Source: Acetobacter oryzoeni (GTDB lineage: Bacteria > Pseudomonadota > Alphaproteobacteria > Acetobacterales > Acetobacteraceae). Taken from it: a DNA stretch of 64,000 nt. Location of the stretch: NCBI RefSeq assembly GCF_004014775.2, contig NZ_CP042808.1:62001-126000 (forward strand). Direction: 5' to 3'. The notes beneath the pieces were generated by a model. That model did not search any database. It was not told the DNA's origin and saw only the letters and a program-made list of their open reading frames with translations. Positions 18,254-27,990 of the stretch are shown in pieces. The number at the start of each line of letters is the position of its first letter. Within the stretch, counting starts at the first letter, position 1. A program made the position numbers and the translations under genes.

Positions 18254-19519
18254 GTGGGAGCGATAAAAAACGCCCGCCATCCTTTTTATGATCACTGCCA
18301 TCAGGCGCTGGATCAGATCAAACATCAGGGGCGTTACAGAACCTTTACGCCATTGGCCCGTCAGGCAGAGCGTTTCCCTTTGTATGAAGAGGCTGTGCGT
18401 GATCTGCCGCAAGGGCGCGAAGTTATTGTATGGTCAACCAATGACTATCTGGGTATGGGCGTTGTGCCGGAGGTGCAGGACGCTGCTATCGCCGCCATTC
18501 GGGAACATGGCGCAGGTGCCGGTGGTACGCGTAATATTGCAGGCACAAGCCCGCTGCATACGCAGTTGGAGGCAGAACTGGCTTCCTTGCACGGTAAGGA
18601 AGCTGGGCTACTGTTTATTTCTGGCTACGTTTCCAACCAGGCCAGCTTGCAAACTATTCTGACATCCATGCCAGGTTGGATCTGTTTTTCAGACCGGCTG
18701 AATCATGCATCCATGATTGCAGGCATCAAGGGTGCACGTGGGTCTCAGACAGTCATTTACGAACATAATGACCTGAAAGATCTGGAAGAAAAACTGGCAG
18801 CAGCGCCAAAAGATGCTCCCAAGCTGATTGCGTTTGAGAGCGTTTATTCCATGGACGGTGATATTTCCGATATTGCCGGAACCTGCGCGCTTGCCCGCAA
18901 ATACAATGCCCTGACCTATCTGGATGAAGTGCATGCCGTGGGCCTGTACGGTCAGGAAGGCGGCGGTGTTTCCCAGCGCGATGGTGTGGCCGATCAGGTT
19001 GATATTATCGAAGGTACACTGGCCAAAGGCTTTGGCGTGCATGGCGGTTACATTACGGCTTCTGCTGAAATTGTAGATTTCCTGCGCTCTACAGCTTCTG
19101 GCTTTATCTTCACCACAGCTCTGCCGCCACCGGTTGTGGCCGGAGCACTTGCCAGTGTGCGCAAGGTGCGTGCGGAAAACTGGCGGCGCGAATCCATTTT
19201 TGAGCGCGTGAACACGTTCCGTCACCGCCTGCGGGCTGCCGGTGTGCCATTTACCATGACACCCAGCCATATTGTGCCCATTCCCATTGGAGATGCAGAG
19301 CGTTGCAAACGTATTTGCCGCCGCTTGCTGACCGAATATGGGCACTATGCAACACCCATCAATTATCCGACCGTGCCGCAGGGCACGGAGCGCCTGCGCC
19401 TTACGCCGGGGCCGTTCCACACAGATGAGATGATGGATGATCTAATTAACGCGCTGGGTGTACTGCTGCGTGAAGAAGGCGTTATGCCAGCACGTCAGGC
19501 AGCCTGTTCGGCCGCGTAA
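18254..19519 (+). CDS. hemA: 5-aminolevulinate synthase
   Basis: A 421-residue PLP enzyme that condenses succinyl-CoA and glycine to 5-aminolevulinate, the first heme precursor in alphaproteobacteria. 'STNDYLGMG', 'GTRNIAGT', '[11 protein letters not shown]', '[11 protein letters not shown]' and '[14 protein letters not shown]' (with the PLP lysine) are family motifs. The start is a GTG with GGAGAAAG upstream; a longer reading from ATG 18212 is open but adds 14 residues with no clear binding site. Succinyl-CoA supply links it to the TCA-cycle genes here. It ends at a hairpin shared with the DsbA-like gene. Confidence 0.95.
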   Translation: MGAIKNARHPFYDHCHQALDQIKHQGRYRTFTPLARQAERFPLYEEAVRDLPQGREVIVWSTNDYLGMGVVPEVQDAAIAAIREHGAGAGGTRNIAGTSPLHTQLEAELASLHGKEAGLLFISGYVSNQASLQTILTSMPGWICFSDRLNHASMIAGIKGARGSQTVIYEHNDLKDLEEKLAAAPKDAPKLIAFESVYSMDGDISDIAGTCALARKYNALTYLDEVHAVGLYGQEGGGVSQRDGVADQVDIIEGTLAKGFGVHGGYITASAEIVDFLRSTASGFIFTTALPPPVVAGALASVRKVRAENWRRESIFERVNTFRHRLRAAGVPFTMTPSHIVPIPIGDAERCKRICRRLLTEYGHYATPINYPTVPQGTERLRLTPGPFHTDEMMDDLINALGVLLREEGVMPARQAACSAA

Positions 19520-19566
19520 GAAAAACCATTACGGCGGGAAGGGCGAAAGCCTACACCCGCCGTAAT
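19520..19566 (-). terminator. Hairpin terminator, hemA / dsbA-like
   Basis: ATTACGGCGGG (19528-19538) and CCCGCCGTAAT (19556-19566) form an 11-pair stem. On the minus strand the stem is followed by GGTTTTT, so it mainly ends the DsbA-like transcript; it may also slow hemA transcription. Confidence 0.75.
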
Positions 19567-19572
19567 AGAGGG

Positions 19573-20346
19573 TTAGTGGTTGCTTTTCAGCTTATCCACG
19601 GCAGCTTTAAGTTCAGATAAAGAAACTGCACCGGGGATAATAGCCTGATCCCCAATAATGAAGGTGGGTGTTCCTTCCAGATTGATGGAGCGGGCCAAGG
19701 CAACATTTTTTGCCAATGCTGTGGTGACGGCTGAGCTTTTCATATCCTTCACCAACTTGTCTGTATCCAGTCCTGCCTGACGTGCTGCATTTCGGATTCG
19801 ATCCATCCCCGGGGCAGAAGAATCCGCCATCAGGATTTTCTGGAACGGAATGTATTTCCCCTGCATGCCAGCGGCCATAATGGCTTGTGCATCCAATGTG
19901 CTGTTTGGCCCCAGAACAGGAATAACCTTTTCCACCAGTCTCAGGTCTGGTTCTGCGGCAACAAGTGCATCCAGATCATCCAGTACCTTGCGGCAGTAAG
20001 GGCAGCGCGGGTCATAAAACTCCACTACATTCAGGGTGCCTTGTGGGTTTCCCAGCACCACATCAGTAGAGCTTCCACCAAAAAGTGGTTTGTTGTGGCG
20101 AACCAGATCGAGCGCAGAGGCATTTTTCTGCGCTGCGGCTTGGTTTTGCAGGGAGGCAATCGCATCCGATAGAATGGAGGGGTCGGTTTTCAGGGCGTTG
20201 CGCATGATGTTTACAATTTCGGCACGCTGGGCAGGTGTAAAGCTGCTATCTGCTGCACGTACTGGCGCGGAGTCCGCACAAAACAGGGCGGCGGCCAGTG
20301 CGCCAGTACCCGCTGTAAGGCGGAAGAAAGATTTCAGATTCTGCAT
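19573..20346 (-). CDS. Periplasmic DsbA-family thiol oxidoreductase
   Basis: A 257-residue secreted protein with a signal peptide ending near 'APVRAAD' (about residue 31), an N-terminal helical extension and a thioredoxin fold. The active site is CPYC (C115, C118) and the cis-proline loop is 'EGTPTFIIG'. This layout matches the Com1/ScsC-like DsbA group that makes or reshuffles disulfides in the periplasm. The start at 20346 follows AAGGA at five bases; the longer frame upstream lacks a binding site. It is divergent from the GGT-like gene. Confidence 0.88.
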   Translation of the reverse strand: MQNLKSFFRLTAGTGALAAALFCADSAPVRAADSSFTPAQRAEIVNIMRNALKTDPSILSDAIASLQNQAAAQKNASALDLVRHNKPLFGGSSTDVVLGNPQGTLNVVEFYDPRCPYCRKVLDDLDALVAAEPDLRLVEKVIPVLGPNSTLDAQAIMAAGMQGKYIPFQKILMADSSAPGMDRIRNAARQAGLDTDKLVKDMKSSAVTTALAKNVALARSINLEGTPTFIIGDQAIIPGAVSLSELKAAVDKLKSNH

Positions 20347-20498
20347 GGTGTCCTTGTCCATAAACTGGAATGGTATGGCACGTGCAGTCATTACGGCAAG
20401 GTTGGGCTGTTGCTGCCCGCCGTAAAGCAGGTTAATCCAGATACATACCATCCAGACGACTGCCCGCCGGACGGGCCCAGTAGTGGAGAAAGCAAGGC

Positions 20499-21953
20499 GT
20501 GGCCGCCCGTTCTATTATCCCCCGTTTTACGCGGTTTAAAACCGTGCTTTCTGGTTCTCGCAAGCGTGCGGGGGCTTTGGCTCTTGCTCTTACCTCTGTT
20601 CTGCCGGCCTGTAGTTCTGGCAGCCATATCGCACAGCCTGTGGAAACCGGGTTTGTGGGAGAGGTTGTGGCGGATGAACCGCAGGCCGTTTTGGTGGGGC
20701 GCGATGTTCTGGCCAAAGGGGGCAATGCGGCAGATGCTGCGGCTGCCCTTGGGCTGGCTCTTTCTGTCACGCTGCCTTCCCGCGCATCTTTGGGCGGCGG
20801 TGGTGCCTGTCTGGCATGGAAGCCGGGTGATAGTGCGGGGCAAGCTTTTGTGTTTCTGCCCAGAGCCGGGTTGAATGATGCCGGGGCAGATCGCCCTGCC
20901 TCTGTGCCCATGCTGGCCCGTGGCCTGTATTTGATGCAGTTGCGCTACGGCAGTGTGGACTTTGCTGATCTGCTGTTGCCTGCCCGTAATCTGGCATCCC
21001 GCGGGGTGCCGGTAGGCGGGTTGTTGGCATCTGACCTTGCCGCTGTTCAGGCTCCCTTGCTGGCAGATGAAAGAACCCGCGCCATTTTTGGTAATGCCAA
21101 CGGTAATGTGCTGGTGGCGGATGACGTAATGGTGCAAACGCGTCTGGCTGGTGCACTGGAGCGGATGCGCATTGCTGGTGTGGGCGATCTTTATGCTGGT
21201 GCACTGGGTCAGACATTTGCAGATGCTGCGCGCGCTGCCGGCGCCGGGCTGACAACATTGGATTTGCGCGCGGCTGTTCCCGTGGCAGCCCAGCCGCTTA
21301 CGGCACGTGTTGATGGTGTTGATATCAGCTTTCTGCCGCCGCCTGCAGATGGTGGGTTTGGCATGGCTGCCGCGTACCTTTCCAATGTGGGGCAGAATGG
21401 CGGCCGTGTAAGGGCTGAAACGGCTGTATCTGGTTGGCGTGCCCGGCAGGGCGCAAAAGGGGCGGCCACCAGTATTGCAGATGCACAGGCTCTTCTGAAC
21501 TCTGGCCATATTCCTGCTGGGTCTGTTTTGCCAGCCTTGCCTGCTTCTACATCTTTTGTGGTGACGGATAGGCAGGGAGAATCCGTTGGCTGCGCATTCA
21601 CCATGAACAATCTGTTTGGTACGGGGCGTATTGCTGGTTCTACAGGCATTATGCTGGGGGCTTCACCGGTGCGGAAACCTCTGCCGCTTCTGCCTGTTGC
21701 TATTGCGCATCGCGGTAACCAGTTTCAGGCTGCGGCCACGGCATCTGGGCAAAATGTTGCGGCAGATACGGCAGCGGTTGCGTTGCAGGCTGCAATAGCG
21801 GGTAGTCGGCCACAGGTTACCAACGGTGTAGGCCGTGCCAATTTTGTATCCTGCCCTGCCGGTTTGCCGGGTGATGGCAGCAAATGCTTTGGTTGGACTG
21901 ACCCCAGAGGATTTGGGCTGGCTCTTTCTTCCGATCATGGAAAAAAGAGCTGA
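20499..21953 (+). CDS. Gamma-glutamyltransferase-like lipoprotein, active site altered
   Basis: A 484-residue protein with a lipoprotein signal (lipobox 'LPAC', C38) and the GGT fold: 'LAKGGNAADAAAALGLALSV', 'LGGGGACLAW' and 'GCAFTMNNLFGTGRIAGSTGIML'. GGT normally self-cleaves before the Thr of TTHxS; here the aligned residues are S350-T351-S352, and the later Ser-Ser pair that binds the gamma-glutamyl group is absent ('RKPLPLLPVA'). It is also shorter than the usual ~580 residues. It may be an inactive or repurposed relative. GTG start with GGAGAAAGCAAGG upstream. Confidence 0.75.
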   Translation: MAARSIIPRFTRFKTVLSGSRKRAGALALALTSVLPACSSGSHIAQPVETGFVGEVVADEPQAVLVGRDVLAKGGNAADAAAALGLALSVTLPSRASLGGGGACLAWKPGDSAGQAFVFLPRAGLNDAGADRPASVPMLARGLYLMQLRYGSVDFADLLLPARNLASRGVPVGGLLASDLAAVQAPLLADERTRAIFGNANGNVLVADDVMVQTRLAGALERMRIAGVGDLYAGALGQTFADAARAAGAGLTTLDLRAAVPVAAQPLTARVDGVDISFLPPPADGGFGMAAAYLSNVGQNGGRVRAETAVSGWRARQGAKGAATSIADAQALLNSGHIPAGSVLPALPASTSFVVTDRQGESVGCAFTMNNLFGTGRIAGSTGIMLGASPVRKPLPLLPVAIAHRGNQFQAAATASGQNVAADTAAVALQAAIAGSRPQVTNGVGRANFVSCPAGLPGDGSKCFGWTDPRGFGLALSSDHGKKS

Positions 21954-22204
21954 TAATTTTCAGAATCTTAAAAGATGGCAGCTTAATCTCATGCTTGTCA
22001 TCTTGAAAAGTTGCCAGTTTGTTCTTAATAGAACAGTTAGAGATCGCAACATTAACAAAAAGTTTCCATAAAGCGGTTCCCGGTACATTCGTTGCTGCCG
22101 CAGGGGCTTTATGGCAGGAATTAAACGCATAATCTTTCGTGCATGGTGCGTTATGCACATTCAGGGGCCTTACAACATCTGGCAGTCCGGCCCACAGGAA
22201 GGGA
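21954..22204 (+). promoter_or_regulatory. recA upstream region with candidate SOS operators
   Basis: Two elements stand out. GTTC-N7-ATTC at 22076-22090 differs by one base from the alphaproteobacterial LexA box GTTC-N7-GTTC. A palindromic GTTCT-TAAT-AGAAC lies at 22021-22034. Either could be the LexA operator of recA; the family consensus favours the first. Confidence 0.5.
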
Positions 22205-22213
22205 ATGGTAAAA

Positions 22214-23239
22214 ATGGATAAGGCAAAGGCTCTCGAAGGCGCGCTAGGACAGATTGAACGTGCTTTTGGCAAAGGTTCTGTCATGCGTTTGGGGCAGCGG
22301 CCCAAAGTAGAGGCAGATGTTATCCCTACTGGTTCCCTTGGGTTGGATATTGCGCTCGGAATTGGTGGGTTGCCCCGTGGGCGTGTGGTAGAAATTTACG
22401 GGCCAGAAAGTTCTGGTAAAACCACGCTTGCACTGCATGCCATTGCAGAAGCGCAAAAACGTGGCGGAACATGTGCCTTTATTGATGCCGAGCACGCGTT
22501 AGACCCCGGTTATGCAAAAAAACTGGGCGTGGACGTAGATAACCTGCTGATCAGCCAGCCAGATGCCGGTGAGCAGGCACTGGAAATTGCAGATACACTT
22601 GTAAGATCCGGCGCTATTGATGTTCTGGTTGTGGATAGTGTTGCCGCATTGGTGCCGCGTGCAGAACTGGAGGGGGATATGGGCGATAGCCATGTTGGCC
22701 TTCATGCACGTTTGATGAGCCAGGCGCTGCGTAAGCTGACGGGCACGGTGGCGCGTTCCAATACCCTGATGATCTTCCTGAACCAGATTCGCCTAAAAAT
22801 TGGGGTGATGTTTGGGAACCCGGAAACAACCACGGGCGGTAACGCCCTGAAGTTCTATTCCTCTGTGCGTATGGATATTCGCCGCATCGGATCAATCAAG
22901 GACAAGGATGAGGTTACGGGTAATCAGACGCGCGTAAAGGTTGTCAAAAACAAAATGGCGCCGCCTTTCCGTCAGGTGGAATTCGATATCATGTACGGTG
23001 AAGGTATCAGCAAGGTGGGTGAACTGATCGACCTTGGTGTAAAAGCCGGTGTTGTTGAAAAATCCGGGGCTTGGTTCTCATACGATAGTCAGCGCATTGG
23101 GCAGGGGCGTGAAAACGCCAAGCAGTTCCTGCGTGATCATCCAGAAATGGCCGCTGATATTGAACGCCGTGTGCGTGAACATGCCGGTGTTGTTGCCGAG
23201 GCCATGATGGTGGCGCCAGAACACCATGAAGGCGACTGA
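22214..23239 (+). CDS. recA: Recombinase A
   Basis: A 341-residue DNA strand-exchange ATPase and LexA coprotease. Walker A is GPESSGKT (63-70); '[24 protein letters not shown]' holds Walker B and loop L1, and '[26 protein letters not shown]' is loop L2. The ATG at 22214 is chosen because AGGAAGGGA is ten bases upstream; an ATG at 22205 touches that site. Monocistronic, convergent with a GNAT gene, with candidate SOS boxes upstream. Confidence 0.98.
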   Translation: MDKAKALEGALGQIERAFGKGSVMRLGQRPKVEADVIPTGSLGLDIALGIGGLPRGRVVEIYGPESSGKTTLALHAIAEAQKRGGTCAFIDAEHALDPGYAKKLGVDVDNLLISQPDAGEQALEIADTLVRSGAIDVLVVDSVAALVPRAELEGDMGDSHVGLHARLMSQALRKLTGTVARSNTLMIFLNQIRLKIGVMFGNPETTTGGNALKFYSSVRMDIRRIGSIKDKDEVTGNQTRVKVVKNKMAPPFRQVEFDIMYGEGISKVGELIDLGVKAGVVEKSGAWFSYDSQRIGQGRENAKQFLRDHPEMAADIERRVREHAGVVAEAMMVAPEHHEGD

Positions 23240-23247
23240 ACTTTCTT

Positions 23248-23760
23248 CTAGTCTATAGGGCGTTGAAGCAGGCGGGCTTGTGCATCATAAGATGCCAGCA
23301 CCGCCTGTTCTGCTTTATTGGTTGGGGCATCTGTAAAGCCTGCTTTCTGCCAAAAGCTAACGGCGTGGCAGGTGGATGTAAGTAAAAGAATATGCAGATT
23401 ATGCCTGCGCGCAGCATTCTCAGCCAATAATAAGGCTTGTTGTGCAAATCCTTGCCCTCTAACTGCGGGGGAAAGAGCAAGATCATGAATATACCAACTG
23501 TCTGCTTTATCAGGCAGGGTATGCAGTAATGTATTTAATGGCGGGGAAATAAGGCCTTGCCATGGGTGGCTTATCAGATAGCCAAGCACTTCTTTATCTC
23601 GCACAAGAGAAAAGCAGCCATCGGGCGCAAGTTTCAGGCGTTCTTCAAAAACGGCCCAATCTTCCATGTAATCAGGGTGAATGCAGGCAGTTAATGTCAT
23701 AACACCGGTAAGATCATCTGGTGTCATGGAACGCCAAGTGCTATCTGCGCTGTGAGTCAT
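23248..23760 (-). CDS. GNAT-family N-acetyltransferase
   Basis: A 170-residue acetyl-CoA-dependent transferase. 'IHDLALSPAVRGQGFAQQAL' is the acetyl-CoA-binding motif A (R/Q-x-x-G-x-G/A), and 'AVSFWQKAGFTDAP' is motif B. The acceptor cannot be predicted. The ATG at 23760 has GGAA upstream; the longer open frame crosses into the promoter of the divergent ModE-type gene. It is convergent with recA, nine bases away. Confidence 0.85.
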   Translation of the reverse strand: MTHSADSTWRSMTPDDLTGVMTLTACIHPDYMEDWAVFEERLKLAPDGCFSLVRDKEVLGYLISHPWQGLISPPLNTLLHTLPDKADSWYIHDLALSPAVRGQGFAQQALLLAENAARRHNLHILLLTSTCHAVSFWQKAGFTDAPTNKAEQAVLASYDAQARLLQRPID

Positions 23761-23829
23761 ATAGAATTTCCGTTTTTTCCTTATACAGTTATTCAACTCA
23801 AAGGCTGATAACTGGAAAAGTGGGTAGGC

Positions 23830-24195
23830 ATGACGGCACGAGTAAAACTGACATTGCGGCTGGATGCAGATGGCAAACCTGCGCTGGGGCACGGCAAGAT
23901 ACATCTTCTGGAAAAGTTGGAAGAAACAGGTTCCATTTCAGCGGCAGGGCGTGCCATGGGTATGTCTTACCGCCGGACATGGTTGTTGGTAGATAATCTG
24001 AACCAGCTTTTTAAGGAACCTTTGGTTATTACGCGGCCCGGTGGTGGTGGTGGGGCTTTTCTTACCCCTACAGGTAAAACTGTTGTCACATTGTACCGTC
24101 AGATTGAAGAGAAGGCTGCACAGGCAGCGCGTTCCGATATAACGGAATTAGAAAATTTATTGTCTGCGTGCCCACAAAAAACCTCACCAGAATGA
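23830..24195 (+). CDS. ModE-type winged-helix DNA-binding protein
   Basis: A 121-residue protein consisting of the N-terminal LysR-like winged helix of ModE ('LLEKLEETGSISAAGRAMGMSYRRTWLLVDNLN', then a glycine-rich wing 'PGGGGGAFLTPTGK') and a short helical tail. The C-terminal molybdate-binding (TOBE/MOP) domains of full ModE are absent. It probably binds DNA as a dimer; the ligand, if any, is unknown and no mod or moa genes are nearby. It may regulate the divergent GNAT gene or the opg genes 66 bases downstream. Confidence 0.85.
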   Translation: MTARVKLTLRLDADGKPALGHGKIHLLEKLEETGSISAAGRAMGMSYRRTWLLVDNLNQLFKEPLVITRPGGGGGAFLTPTGKTVVTLYRQIEEKAAQAARSDITELENLLSACPQKTSPE

Positions 24196-24261
24196 GATGG
24201 GTCTATTCAGAACAATGAAAAAACCATCCCATAAAATTTAGCAAAAGAGCGGGAGACAGAC

Positions 24262-25806
24262 GTGTCAGCAAATGTGCAGCGACGTGATGTAATCAAGGCA
24301 GGGGCAGGTGCCACCCTGGTTTCGCTGGTAGGGGGTGCCATTGGGCGGGCTCATGCCGAAGGGCTGGCAAATGCCACGGGTGCATTTGATGATAACACAG
24401 TTGCGCAGATTGCTCGCAGGTTGGGTAATGGGGCTTACAAGGCACCAGATCAGACCCTGCCAAAGGCGCTTTCAAACCTGAATTTTGATCAGTTCCGCAG
24501 TATTGCCTACCGTGCAGACCGCGCTTTATGGGCTGGCGATAATTTGGGCTTTGATGTGGAGTTTTATCCGCGTGGTTTTTTATACAAACCGCGGATTGAA
24601 ATTTACGAAGTGCAAAATGGGCAGGCGGCGGCGGTTCCTTACTCGCCAGATTTGTTTACGTATGCAGATCCTTCTTTGCGGGTGGATGATAATCTGGGTT
24701 TTGCAGGCTTGCGCTTACGTGCCCCTATTAACACCCCTGGCGTGATGGAAGAGTTCTGTGTTTTCCTTGGGGCGTCATATTTCCGTGCGGTAGGGAAAGA
24801 CCAGATTTACGGGCTTTCTGCTCGTGGTTTTGCTGATGGCACGGGGGACCCTAAAGGGGAGGAGTTTGCTCTTTTCCGTGCGTTCTGGTTGGAAAAACCT
24901 GAGCCTGGCGTGCAATCTGTTGTTATTCATGCACTGTTGGATAGTCCGTCTCTTACGGGGGCTTTTCGTTTCACCATCCGCCCGGGTGAAAGTACGGTGT
25001 TTGATGTGCAGTCCACATTATTTCCACGTACCAAAATAGAACAATCTGGCATCGCGCCACTTACGGGCATGTTCTATTTTGATGGGAACGATCGCAACCA
25101 CATTGATGATTGGCGCCCCGCTGCACATGATAGCGAAGCCCTGCAAATGTGGACAGGTGCAGACCAACAGCTGTATCGCCCATTGCGTAATCCGCTTGAT
25201 CTCCAGTTTTCAACATTTTCCGATACTTCTCCGCGCGGTTTCGGGTTGATGCAGCGTCGGCGTTCTTTTCATGATTATGAAGATCTGGCCTTGCATTATG
25301 AAAAGCGCCCTTCCTTGTGGATTGAGCCTATTGGAGATTGGGGTTCCGGTTGGGTAGATCTGGTTGAAATTCCTACCCCCAATGAAGTGAACGATAATAT
25401 TGTTGCCTTCTGGCGGCCAAAGGAACCTTTGCTGGCTGGCAAGGAGTACAGCTTTACCTACCGTATGTACTGGGGGTGGGATGCACCTTTCCCCACGCCA
25501 CTGGCGCGTATTGGTGCCACACGTGTTGGCGCTGTGGTGGATGATAAAACTGCCCGCTTTTTTGCCATAGATTTTGTGGGTGCACCTTTTGAGCATCTGC
25601 CAAAGGATACGCATTTTCATGTTTCACCCCAGGCATCTGCGGGTACAATTCGCAATGTTGTTGTAGAGTCAAACCCGGAAATCAACGGGTGGCGCACGAC
25701 ATTTGAGTTTGTGCCGGGCGATGCCAAGGTGGCGGATCTAAGCTGCGCGCTGGAAACAGATGCCGGGCCAGTATCTGAACAGTGGCTGTACCGATGGACG
25801 CCGTAA
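24262..25806 (+). CDS. Periplasmic glucan biosynthesis protein, OpgG/OpgD family
   Basis: A 514-residue periplasmic protein needed to shape or branch osmoregulated periplasmic glucans. The N-terminus carries twin arginines ('QRRDVIKAGAG') and a hydrophobic segment ending 'GRAHAEG', so export by Tat is likely, as known for OpgD. 'FDQFRSIAYRADRALWAGDNLGFDVEFYPRGFLYKP' is a family signature, and a C-terminal Ig-like domain follows. GTG start with GGGAGA. It overlaps or abuts opgH, so the two are co-transcribed. OpgG and OpgD are hard to separate; the Tat signal favours OpgD. Confidence 0.9.
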   Translation: MSANVQRRDVIKAGAGATLVSLVGGAIGRAHAEGLANATGAFDDNTVAQIARRLGNGAYKAPDQTLPKALSNLNFDQFRSIAYRADRALWAGDNLGFDVEFYPRGFLYKPRIEIYEVQNGQAAAVPYSPDLFTYADPSLRVDDNLGFAGLRLRAPINTPGVMEEFCVFLGASYFRAVGKDQIYGLSARGFADGTGDPKGEEFALFRAFWLEKPEPGVQSVVIHALLDSPSLTGAFRFTIRPGESTVFDVQSTLFPRTKIEQSGIAPLTGMFYFDGNDRNHIDDWRPAAHDSEALQMWTGADQQLYRPLRNPLDLQFSTFSDTSPRGFGLMQRRRSFHDYEDLALHYEKRPSLWIEPIGDWGSGWVDLVEIPTPNEVNDNIVAFWRPKEPLLAGKEYSFTYRMYWGWDAPFPTPLARIGATRVGAVVDDKTARFFAIDFVGAPFEHLPKDTHFHVSPQASAGTIRNVVVESNPEINGWRTTFEFVPGDAKVADLSCALETDAGPVSEQWLYRWTP

Positions 25807-27941
25807 ACATGCCGGATTCTACACAAATGTTTCGTGCTCTTCCTTCAGAATCTCCGCTGGATATGCCGGTGCAAAATTTTCATGCTGCACCTAATATGGC
25901 AGGGCGTGGCCGCACGCCTGTAACCTCTCCACGGAATATTGTGCTGCGTCGGCTGGCTGTTATTGGATCAGCTTTGCTGCTAACGGCTTATGGCGCATGG
26001 CGCACACATAAAGTGATGGATGAGGCAGGTGTTTCCACCTTGGGTGTGATCATGCTGCTGTTGTTTATTGCTCTGTTTATGTGGATTGCGCTGGCATTTA
26101 CATCTTCGGTTGCCGGGTTCTGTTCTCTGGTTGCACATGGTGGGCTTGGACTGGGGATTAGCAAATCTGGTCCTCTGCCTCAGCTCACACGGCGGAACGC
26201 TGTTTTGCTGCCTACGTATAACGAGCCCCCTCGCCGCGTTATGGCGGGGTTGAAAGCCATTTACGCCAGTTTGCAGGAAACAGGAGAACTGGCTGCGTTC
26301 GATTTCTTTATTTTGTCGGACACAACAAACCCGGATGTATGGGTAGAAGAAGAAACTGCATTTCTGGCACTGCGTGAAGAAACTGGCGGATATGATCATA
26401 TCTTTTATCGCCGTCGCCATAACAATGTGGAACGTAAGGCAGGTAATCTAGGGGAATGGGTGCGCCGCTTTGGCGGAGCGTATGACCATATGGTTACGCT
26501 GGATGCAGACTCCGTTATGTCTGGCGCTACGCTTGTGCGTATGGCCGCCGCTATGGAGCGTAACCCCGGCGTAGGGCTAATACAGACACTTCCAGTTATT
26601 ACTGGTGGCACAACGCTTTTTGCGCGTTTGCAGCAGTTTGCGGGCCGCGTGTATGGGCCAGTTATTGCTTACGGTATTGCATGGTGGCATGGCTCCGAAG
26701 GAAATTATTGGGGCCATAATGCCATTATCCGCACACGCGCGTTTGCCGAACAGGCGGGTATGCCGCATGTGCCGGGCAAACCACCTTTTGGTGGGCATAT
26801 TCTGAGCCATGACTTTGTAGAAGCTGCTCTGATGCGCCGTGGGGGGTGGGCCATACATATGGTGCCAGCGCTTGATGGTTCTTATGAGGAAAGCCCGCCT
26901 TCTCTTACTGATGTTGCTATTCGTGATAGGCGTTGGTGCCAAGGCAACCTTCAGCACGTCAAGGTTCTGCCAACAAAGGGGCTGCATTGGGTTAGCCGGA
27001 TGCACATGATTGTGGGTATCGGGGCTTATGTAACATCCCCTTTGTGGCTTGTATTTTTGCTAACTGGTATTCTCATTTCCCTTCAGGCACATTTTGAACG
27101 GCCTGAATATTTTGGTGAAACAAAACTTCTTTACCCGCACTGGCCACATGTTGATCCAGTGCAGGCGAAGTACGTGTTTATTGGCACCATGATTGTGCTG
27201 CTGGCACCAAAACTTCTCGCTTATATCGCGCTTTTGCTGGATAGAGAAAATTGCAAAGGGTGTGGTGGTGCCATACGTGCAGCAGGTTCCATATTGGTGG
27301 AAACGCTGATTGGTGGCTTGATTGCCCCAATAGCCATGTTGATTCAAACGCTTGGCGTATTCTCCATTCTCACAGGCCATGATTCCGGTTGGAATGCGCA
27401 GCGGCGAGATGATGGCGGCGTGCCGTTTATGGATATTGTGCGCCAATATGGGCGTTTTACCATTTTCGGCTTATTGTTGGGTGCTGGAGCATGGGTTGTT
27501 TCCCCATCACTGTTTTTCTGGATGACACCTGTTTTGTTGGGGCTGGTTTTTTCCATTCCTCTGGTGGCTTTTACCAGCAGCCGTAATGTGGGCTTGGATT
27601 TTCGTAAAGCAGGTCTACTTCTGGTGCCAGAAGAAACCAATATGCCGGATGTTCTAAAAAAGGTTGAACAGGACCGCGAAAGTGATGAGGCTCCAGAGCT
27701 TCCAGAAGATGCTTTGCGCGCTTTGCGTGCAGATGTAGGGCTGGCGCAGGCACATATGGCCATGCTGCCACCAGAACGTAAAGCTGGTGATCCTATCAAT
27801 CCAGATCAGTTGGTTGGCTTGGTGAAACTTTCCGAATCTCACACGGTTTCTGAAGTTGAGCACAAGCTGACAGTAAAAGAAAAAGCTGCAGTGCTTGGTA
27901 CGCGCAAAGGTGTAGAAAGCGTTCTGCAACTTTCAGAGTAA
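25794..27941 (+). CDS. opgH: Membrane glucosyltransferase for periplasmic glucans
   Basis: An inner-membrane family 2 glycosyltransferase of about 715 residues that polymerises UDP-glucose into beta-1,2 glucan and passes it across the membrane. Two helices near residues 45-105 precede the catalytic domain ('LLPTYNEPPRRV', 'TLDADSVMSG', 'SHDFVEAALMRRGGW', 'DRRWCQGNLQH'), and several helices follow. The ATG at 25794 overlaps the opgG/D stop by 13 bases; GTG 25782 and ATG 25809 are also possible starts. A terminator follows. Confidence 0.93.
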   Translation: MDAVNMPDSTQMFRALPSESPLDMPVQNFHAAPNMAGRGRTPVTSPRNIVLRRLAVIGSALLLTAYGAWRTHKVMDEAGVSTLGVIMLLLFIALFMWIALAFTSSVAGFCSLVAHGGLGLGISKSGPLPQLTRRNAVLLPTYNEPPRRVMAGLKAIYASLQETGELAAFDFFILSDTTNPDVWVEEETAFLALREETGGYDHIFYRRRHNNVERKAGNLGEWVRRFGGAYDHMVTLDADSVMSGATLVRMAAAMERNPGVGLIQTLPVITGGTTLFARLQQFAGRVYGPVIAYGIAWWHGSEGNYWGHNAIIRTRAFAEQAGMPHVPGKPPFGGHILSHDFVEAALMRRGGWAIHMVPALDGSYEESPPSLTDVAIRDRRWCQGNLQHVKVLPTKGLHWVSRMHMIVGIGAYVTSPLWLVFLLTGILISLQAHFERPEYFGETKLLYPHWPHVDPVQAKYVFIGTMIVLLAPKLLAYIALLLDRENCKGCGGAIRAAGSILVETLIGGLIAPIAMLIQTLGVFSILTGHDSGWNAQRRDDGGVPFMDIVRQYGRFTIFGLLLGAGAWVVSPSLFFWMTPVLLGLVFSIPLVAFTSSRNVGLDFRKAGLLLVPEETNMPDVLKKVEQDRESDEAPELPEDALRALRADVGLAQAHMAMLPPERKAGDPINPDQLVGLVKLSESHTVSEVEHKLTVKEKAAVLGTRKGVESVLQLSE

Positions 27942-27956
27942 ATCGGGCATGTTAAG

Positions 27957-27990
27957 ACGGGAAGAAAAACAAAAACTCTTCCCGTTTTTT
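27957..27990 (+). terminator. Terminator of opgGH
   Basis: ACGGGAAGA and TCTTCCCGT form a nine-pair stem with an A-rich loop, followed by six T, 15 bases after opgH. The T run touches the nagA stop. Confidence 0.85.
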
